This document shows, in pieces, positions 58,431-64,000 of a stretch of 64,000 nt of DNA (position 1 is the stretch's first letter; the number at the start of each line of letters is the position of its first letter). The notes under the pieces were generated by a model. It was not told the origin of the DNA. It searched no databases and saw nothing but the letters and a program-made list of their open reading frames with translations. The position numbers were made by a program, and so were the translations under genes. The stretch comes from Psychrobacter raelei (GTDB taxonomy: Bacteria > Pseudomonadota > Gammaproteobacteria > Pseudomonadales > Moraxellaceae): the NCBI RefSeq assembly GCF_022631235.3, contig NZ_CP093310.2:2108001-2172000 (forward strand), read 5' to 3'.

Positions 58431-58975
58431 GGCAATAGACTCCTTAAATCGACAGGCTGGGCCTCATTTTGGGCAGCACCTTTTGGTTTGTCTTTAATCG
58501 CCATACCACTAACACGGTAGTAGTTATAATCAGGGTATTTACCTGGGCCTGAGATTAATAGGTGCTCTTTTTCGTACACTAAGTTTTGACGTACGTATTC
58601 ACCAAGCTCAAAGTCTGGTGTCAACTGAATCGCTGTGGTGGGACAAGCCTCTTCACACATGCCGCAAAAAATACAGCGCGAGAAGTTAATACGGAAAAAC
58701 TCAGGATACCAGCGACCATCTTCACGTTCTGCTTTTTGTAATGAGATACAGGCTACAGGACAAGCCACGGCACACAAGTTACAGGCCACACAGCGCTCAT
58801 CACCGTCCGGATCGCGGGTCAACACAATACGGCCACGAAAGCGCGGCGGCACAGGAACAGGCTGTTCTGGATACAATATGGTATCGCGAGGTCTAAACGC
58901 ATGACTGTTAACCATCCACATGGAGCGTACAATGGTAAACATGCCCACGACTGTATTTTTCAACGTTTTAAACAT
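58427..58975 (-). CDS. nuoI: NADH-quinone oxidoreductase subunit I
   Basis: Hydrophilic subunit carrying two 4Fe-4S clusters (N6a and N6b). Ligands are visible as [16 protein letters not shown] (Cys62, 65, 68, 72) and [12 protein letters not shown] (Cys101, 104, 107, 111). It has 182 residues, normal size. It is preceded by a 162-base gap from nuoH, unlike the tight spacing elsewhere in the operon. Confidence 0.97.
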   Translation of the reverse strand: MFKTLKNTVVGMFTIVRSMWMVNSHAFRPRDTILYPEQPVPVPPRFRGRIVLTRDPDGDERCVACNLCAVACPVACISLQKAEREDGRWYPEFFRINFSRCIFCGMCEEACPTTAIQLTPDFELGEYVRQNLVYEKEHLLISGPGKYPDYNYYRVSGMAIKDKPKGAAQNEAQPVDLRSLLP

Positions 58976-59137
58976 GTTAACTTCTCTTATTGCTTATCGG
59001 TGAGCGACCTTGCTAACTTTACAATCTAAAGCGGCTTGGATATCTCACGATAAATAAAAGATTTAAAAACCCAGTAATTTTTTTACCTGCAGTCAGCTTA
59101 TGTTGTTGCCAGTTTGATGGACTACTTTTAGCCCACA

Positions 59138-60184
59138 CTACGCGGCTGAAATTAAGATAAGTGCTGCGGTAATCATCAAGTTAATCAAAGTCACTGGCAA
59201 GCATACTTTCCAGCCAAAGTTCATAACTTGGTCATATCTTGGACGCATTAATGAGCCGCGCGCTAAGACGAACATAGTCATGAAAAATAAGGTTTTAATC
59301 ATAAACCAAAAAGCAGGTGGCAAAATGGTAAAGCCTAAATTCAGCGGTGCATCCCAGCCCCCAAAAAACAAACAAGTCATCAAGGCAGAGATGAGTACCA
59401 CGTTGACATATTCGCCAATAAAGAACATACCAAATTTCATGCCCGAATATTCGACATGATAGCCTTCGGCCAATTCTTGCTCAGCTTCTGGCTGATCAAA
59501 AGGATGACGGTGAGTGACTGCCACACCAGCCACCACGAAGGTTAAAAAGCCTAAAAACTGTGGAAAGATGTTCCAGTGCCAAAAGCCGCCTTGTTGGGCC
59601 ACCACAATATCACGAAGATTAAACGAGCCGGTCATGGCGACCACACCCATTAAGGATAAGCCCAAAAACACTTCGTAGCTAATGGTTTGCGCCGCTGAAC
59701 GTAGGCCACCCAATAAAGAGTATTTGTTTTGTGAGGCCCAGCCACCGAACATAACGGCATATACCGCCATACCCGCCATAGCAAAGAAAAACAAAATACC
59801 GATGTTCCAGTCAGCGACCCCAAGCATGGGCGAGACTGGAATAATGGCAAATGACGCCAAAGCCGTGAACATCGCCACAGCAGGCGCTAGAATAAACATG
59901 AACTTATCAGCAAACTTAGGCGTCCAATCTTCTTTAAAGAAGATTTTTAGCATATCCGCAACCAGCTGCAATGAGCCCCAAGGACCCACACGGTTTGGAC
60001 CGTAGCGATCTTGCCACAAGGCCAACATACGGCGCTCATAGATAATCATCAATGCCGCTACAATCACGACCACTAAGAAGATGACTAAAGCCTGGCCCAC
60101 TAAAAATAAAATATTCCAAGCGTCAACGGACAAGACTTGATTTAAAAAGCTGGGCACCTCAGGGATGATTCGAATAGATTCCAT
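59138..60184 (-). CDS. nuoH: NADH-quinone oxidoreductase subunit H
   Basis: Membrane subunit at the quinone-binding junction, 348 residues with eight hydrophobic spans. [21 protein letters not shown] near residue 51 (ending at RVGP) is the family signature, and [17 protein letters not shown] near residue 246 lies by the quinone site. One base separates it from nuoG. It is normally sized. Confidence 0.96.
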   Translation of the reverse strand: MESIRIIPEVPSFLNQVLSVDAWNILFLVGQALVIFLVVVIVAALMIIYERRMLALWQDRYGPNRVGPWGSLQLVADMLKIFFKEDWTPKFADKFMFILAPAVAMFTALASFAIIPVSPMLGVADWNIGILFFFAMAGMAVYAVMFGGWASQNKYSLLGGLRSAAQTISYEVFLGLSLMGVVAMTGSFNLRDIVVAQQGGFWHWNIFPQFLGFLTFVVAGVAVTHRHPFDQPEAEQELAEGYHVEYSGMKFGMFFIGEYVNVVLISALMTCLFFGGWDAPLNLGFTILPPAFWFMIKTLFFMTMFVLARGSLMRPRYDQVMNFGWKVCLPVTLINLMITAALILISAA

Positions 60185-60185
60185 A

Positions 60186-63100
60186 TTAGCCTCCCTGACC
60201 CTCTAGGTGTGGTTTAGTGGTAGTCACGATAGTTTTGTCTGATTTTGGGGGATCAATTTTCACAACCGATGCTGGCAGATGACCATGCAAGATAGGCACT
60301 TGACCGACCGGATAGCCAATGCAGCCTTCAGCTAAGTAAGGCACTACCAATACTGGCAACTCAACACGCTGACCGTCTACTGTGATGGCTAGCCAATCAT
60401 TGGTTTTCACCTGCCAGTGCTCAGCATCCTCTACACCGATCTGGAACGCTGGCGCCTGCATCTGCTCTGCCACCACAGGGCTACGATGAGCCATAGGTGA
60501 GCTACCATATATATTGTGTACCGGTACCAGCTTGGCTTGACCTTGGAAAATACTGGTCTTAATAGGCTGAGCGGGCTCAGGACGCACGTACTCACGTTTG
60601 GCTAATTTGCGATCGGCATCTACTAAGTCAAATAAACGCACACCAGGGTCACCTTGTTTTAGGCTACCGCCAATTTCATCTTGATACTTATTCCAAGCTT
60701 GAGGCGAGTTCCAGCCAGGTGCTTGTGCAAAGGGAATCATAGAGCCTGGGGTCTGAGTACCGCTATAGCCTTCCATTGAAAAGGTCAAACCTGTGTCTAA
60801 GTCTTTTGGCTGCATCGGCTCATGCACTGAGACATTGGCACGCATCGCAGTACGGCCTGAGTAACGTCTTGGCTCACGTGCAATTTTTAGTCCTGAAATA
60901 CGGAAATCTGCTGCAGGCGCCGCTTGTTTGATACCGGCTAAATTAGGATGCGTTTTAATCAGCTCATTGATGACATCATCGAGCTGAGTCCAATCTAATG
61001 GCAACTCATTTAGACTGGTTTCAACCGCATGCAACCAGCGCCAGCCCTCTTTAATACAGTTTTTGTTGCTATAGTAGCTTGGGTCATATACTTGGAAGAA
61101 ACGCTGAGCACGGCCTTCAGCAGATACCAAGGTTCCATCTGCTTCAGCGAAGCTTGCAGCAGGCAATACAATGTCCACAAATTTATGCCAATGCAAGTTT
61201 TGATGATCCAAGGTAATCACGGTTTTGTTGCTTAATAGCTGAGCCAATTTTTCGATATCTAAGGCATCGGTTAATTGGTTTTCGGCCACAATCACCGCAT
61301 CAAAATCTGTCGCTAAAATTTGCTCAACCGGCTTACCGCCTAATAAGCACACACCCACGCTGTTGGCATTGGGTACAGTAAGGTACAAACCAGCTTGCTG
61401 ACGATAGCGATTATTGATCTGTTTTAATTCTAAAACAGGCGCATTGGGATCACGTTCTAGGTTGTCAGCTTGTTTAGATTGACCCGCTTGATCTGGCTTG
61501 GCATCTAACTCTTTGTCCTCAGCAGGCTGATTAAGTGCTTGCTGAGCCTGTACTTTGGCATTGTGTGCATCTACTTGCTCACGCTCATGAGCTTTAATAT
61601 CGGCACGCTTATCAGTTAAGTTCTGTGCAATCTGTGCCGAAGCTTCAATGATGGCCACACTAAATTGACCAGTACCCGAGATAACCAAAGGCTGATCGGC
61701 AGTGACCAAGTCAAAAGCAATTTGCTTCGCCAAAGCTTGCATGGCATCGGCTTGCTCATCGCCCTCTTCACTTGGTGCACTTGCCAGTATTTGCTGCAAA
61801 TCGTTACCGAACTGTTTAATGGCATCAGCTACCGCAAAGCCTAGGCTTGCAATGTCCTCTGGTGTCGCCACGCAGCTGACTTTACTGATGTCATCAAGCT
61901 TGGTCTGAACGGTATCTGCGATATATACAGGGCTTAGTGCTTTTTGACCAATACGTTGTACTGGCTCTGCCAGCCAAGATTCAGTTTTTAATGCCGCCGC
62001 CATTTTAAGCTGTTCATTCTTGGCTGCTTGACGCACTGCCAAAGCAACACGGGCACTGGTCTGAGTGATGTCTTCGCCTAGGATAAATACCGCATCATGG
62101 TCTTCGATTTCGGCCATGGTGGGGTTATAAATACCTTGGGTATTTAGCACTTCAATGCATTTTTCGACTAAGGCTTGCTGATGATTATTAAGACCGGTTG
62201 AGAAGTTATCAAAGCCCACTAGTTTTTTTAGGGCAAAGTTGGTCTCTAAGCTGGCTCTAGGTGAGCCAATACCGATGACCTTTTTGCCTTTTAGGCGTTT
62301 AACCGTTTCGTCTAAAGCATAGTCGATATTAATTTTGACATGCTTATCATTGATATACTCAATGGCTTGTACCGGACGGTCTTCACGATTGACATAGCCA
62401 TAACTAAAGCGGCCTAAGTCACACAAGAAATAGCGGTTTACTTCACCGTTATAACGGTTTTCGATACGGCGTAGCTCGCCATAACGCTCACCGGCTGAGA
62501 TGTTACAGCCCGCTGAACAACCGTGACAGATGCTTGGAGCATACTGCATGTCCCATTTACGGTTGTAACGATCTGAGTGGGTCTTGTCTGTAAATACGCC
62601 CGTTGGGCATACTTCAGTTAGGTTACCTGAGAATTCGCTTTCGAACTGACCATCTTTATCACGGCCAAAATAAACTCGGTTATTTGAGGCATAAACGCCC
62701 AAATCTTCACCACCAGCATAATCTTTGTAATAACGCACACAGCGATAACACGCGATACAGCGGTTCATCTCATGGGCAATAAAAGGCCCTAACTCTTGGT
62801 TGTGGTGAGTACGCTTAGTAAAACGATAACGACGCTTATTGTGACCTGACATATAAGTCATGTCTTGCAGGTGACAATGTCCACCCTCTTCACACGTTGG
62901 ACAATCGTGAGGGTGGTTGGTCATTAAGAATTCAACAATAGATTTTCGAAATGCTTTGGCCTCAGCATCATCGACAGAGATGTACATGTCATCGGTAGGT
63001 GCTACCATACACGACATGACCAATCGACCTTTACCTGCTGCTGCGTCTTCTGCGTTGTTAAACTGCTTTACCGCGCACTGACGACATGAGCCGACTGAAC

Positions 63101-63218
63101 CAAGTGCAGGGTGATAGCAGAAATAAGGCACATCGATACCCAGTGACAAACACGCCTCTAATAGGTTGTCTGCGCCGTTTACCTCGACCTGCTTACCGTC
63201 AATATGTATGACCGCCAT
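60186..63218 (-). CDS. nuoG: NADH-quinone oxidoreductase subunit G with low-complexity insertion
   Basis: The largest peripheral subunit, a molybdopterin-oxidoreductase relative. N-terminal ligands are visible: Cys34, Cys45, Cys48 and Cys70 for the 2Fe-2S cluster; [10 protein letters not shown] near 106; CIACYRC at 154-160 and Cys204 for a 4Fe-4S cluster; and CHGCSAGC at 231-238. It has 1010 residues against about 908 in E. coli. Part of the excess is a polar Gln/Asp/Ala/Lys-rich segment at about residues 536-595. It lies 16 bases after nuoF. Confidence 0.95.
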   Translation of the reverse strand: MAVIHIDGKQVEVNGADNLLEACLSLGIDVPYFCYHPALGSVGSCRQCAVKQFNNAEDAAAGKGRLVMSCMVAPTDDMYISVDDAEAKAFRKSIVEFLMTNHPHDCPTCEEGGHCHLQDMTYMSGHNKRRYRFTKRTHHNQELGPFIAHEMNRCIACYRCVRYYKDYAGGEDLGVYASNNRVYFGRDKDGQFESEFSGNLTEVCPTGVFTDKTHSDRYNRKWDMQYAPSICHGCSAGCNISAGERYGELRRIENRYNGEVNRYFLCDLGRFSYGYVNREDRPVQAIEYINDKHVKINIDYALDETVKRLKGKKVIGIGSPRASLETNFALKKLVGFDNFSTGLNNHQQALVEKCIEVLNTQGIYNPTMAEIEDHDAVFILGEDITQTSARVALAVRQAAKNEQLKMAAALKTESWLAEPVQRIGQKALSPVYIADTVQTKLDDISKVSCVATPEDIASLGFAVADAIKQFGNDLQQILASAPSEEGDEQADAMQALAKQIAFDLVTADQPLVISGTGQFSVAIIEASAQIAQNLTDKRADIKAHEREQVDAHNAKVQAQQALNQPAEDKELDAKPDQAGQSKQADNLERDPNAPVLELKQINNRYRQQAGLYLTVPNANSVGVCLLGGKPVEQILATDFDAVIVAENQLTDALDIEKLAQLLSNKTVITLDHQNLHWHKFVDIVLPAASFAEADGTLVSAEGRAQRFFQVYDPSYYSNKNCIKEGWRWLHAVETSLNELPLDWTQLDDVINELIKTHPNLAGIKQAAPAADFRISGLKIAREPRRYSGRTAMRANVSVHEPMQPKDLDTGLTFSMEGYSGTQTPGSMIPFAQAPGWNSPQAWNKYQDEIGGSLKQGDPGVRLFDLVDADRKLAKREYVRPEPAQPIKTSIFQGQAKLVPVHNIYGSSPMAHRSPVVAEQMQAPAFQIGVEDAEHWQVKTNDWLAITVDGQRVELPVLVVPYLAEGCIGYPVGQVPILHGHLPASVVKIDPPKSDKTIVTTTKPHLEGQGG

Positions 63219-63234
63219 GCCTGTTTCTACTCCT

Positions 63235-64000
63235 CTACTTCACATCACTAGGGTTAGAAGTTAGGGTTTTATGCCCGGCTTCTGCACCTGCTGTTGTATC
63301 CGAATTAACGTTACTACCGGTATCTGCGCTTGAATTAGACGATGCCGCAGGACTGCCGCTTCCCATAGATGACATTACTTTTTTGATTTCTGACTCCGCC
63401 CACTGTGATGTCTCAGCGTCTACCTCAATAGCAGGAACCACAATTTTGCTGTCAAACTCATGGCGGAAATACTTAAGCGCACTCATAAGCGGCTCCATAG
63501 CACCCGGTGCGTGCGCACAAAAAGTTTTACCCAACCATAAGTCGCGGGTTAAGCCCTCAAGCTTTTCAACATCACCTTGCTGACCTTGGCCATCATCAAT
63601 GGCCGTTAACAGCTTCACGCCCCAAGGCAGGCCGTCACGGCAAGGGGTACAAAAGCCGCAAGATTCACGCTGGAAGAAAATCTCCAGGTTTTTAAGCAAA
63701 GGCACCATATCTTGGCTTTCATCCACTACCATAATCAGACCTGTACCCATACGGCTGCCCGCTTTTTGAATACTGTCAAAATCCATGGCCACATCTAAAT
63801 GCTCTGTGGTCAAAAAGTCAGTTGATGCCCCGCCAGGTAGCCATGCTTTAAGACGTTTACCATCTTTCATACCGCCTGCGAAGTCTTCAATGATCTCTCG
63901 AGCCGTATATCCAAAAGGCAGCTCCCAAAGACCAGGATCATTGACCAGACCTGAGCAACCAAATATTTTTGTACCTGGTGTGGTGCTGTTGCCTTTTTCA
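63235..64000 (-). CDS. nuoF: NADH-quinone oxidoreductase subunit F (partial)
   Basis: The 5' part lies beyond the right edge; the frame is open to the end of the window. NuoF binds NADH and FMN and holds cluster N3. Visible in the retained part are [18 protein letters not shown], then [14 protein letters not shown] and the 4Fe-4S ligands in [12 protein letters not shown] and the later Cys in [11 protein letters not shown]. The C-terminus has a Ser/Ala/Gly/Asp-rich tail of about 45 residues after VMSSMG, beyond the usual end. An internal Met at 63870 is not the true start. The operon presumably continues with nuoA-E. Confidence 0.95.
   Translation of the reverse strand, partial: EKGNSTTPGTKIFGCSGLVNDPGLWELPFGYTAREIIEDFAGGMKDGKRLKAWLPGGASTDFLTTEHLDVAMDFDSIQKAGSRMGTGLIMVVDESQDMVPLLKNLEIFFQRESCGFCTPCRDGLPWGVKLLTAIDDGQGQQGDVEKLEGLTRDLWLGKTFCAHAPGAMEPLMSALKYFRHEFDSKIVVPAIEVDAETSQWAESEIKKVMSSMGSGSPAASSNSSADTGSNVNSDTTAGAEAGHKTLTSNPSDVK

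Noticed and set aside
63235..63870. Complete 211-residue protein at the right edge
   Set aside because: The frame stays open upstream to the window edge and reads as NuoF, so the internal Met is not the gene start.

Overview
The window looks like a chromosomal segment of a gammaproteobacterium of the family Moraxellaceae, most likely Psychrobacter or a close relative. This is inferred from gene content and protein style, not from a database search: a trpG-trpD-trpC cluster without trpE, a pyrG/kdsA/eno/ftsB/ispD order, a complex I operon, a MiaE-type tRNA hydroxylase, malate synthase G, and AT-rich intergenic DNA. Almost everything is core metabolism. There is no prophage, CRISPR array or classical defence island. 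The clearest mobile DNA is two copies of a 1237-bp tnpB-only element.

Layout. At 0-9 kb lie a periplasmic SIMPL protein, glnA behind a strong sigma-54 promoter match with an upstream NtrC-like site, then trpGDC with an Smr-domain gene, and an MscS channel. At 9-17 kb are a BtuB-like TonB receptor, tnpB copy 1, a TetR regulator, an endonuclease/exonuclease/phosphatase-fold protein, glycerol kinase with an insertion, and hemW. At 17-25 kb are a MATE exporter, accBC, argG, pyrC, rnt and a small membrane protein with an internal repeat. At 25.1-25.7 kb a tandem duplication carries two complete tRNA-Glu(UUC) units, each with promoter, leader hairpin and terminator. At 25.7-35.7 kb (minus strand) the order pyrG-kdsA-eno-ftsB-ispD is interrupted twice: by tnpB copy 2 between pyrG and kdsA, and by a copper module (copper P-type ATPase, CopZ-like chaperone, and an HMA-like protein lacking the CxxC site) between kdsA and eno.

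At 36-46 kb are a porin, a 1.16-kb non-coding stretch, glcB followed by a 20-bp tandem repeat, miaE, three short acidic, probably disordered proteins, ppk and mtgA. At 46-52 kb are a thioredoxin-fold small protein, an FMN alpha-hydroxy-acid dehydrogenase, a rhomboid protease, a MipA/OmpV outer membrane protein, an unknown protein, and ferredoxin-NADP reductase. From 52 kb to the right edge runs the 3' part of the nuo operon, nuoF (cut by the window edge) to nuoN, on the minus strand.

The points most worth checking are: (i) the tnpB pair, whose ends I could define by comparing the copies and whose RuvC site appears to be of the rearranged-glutamate type; (ii) the tRNA-Glu duplication with a conserved leader hairpin; (iii) low-complexity additions on five complex I subunits (F, G, J, K, M); (iv) the cluster of short hydrophilic proteins, one only 59 residues; (v) the CxxC-less HMA-like protein. 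I found no large undescribed system, and several items are modest or may be lineage-specific variation.
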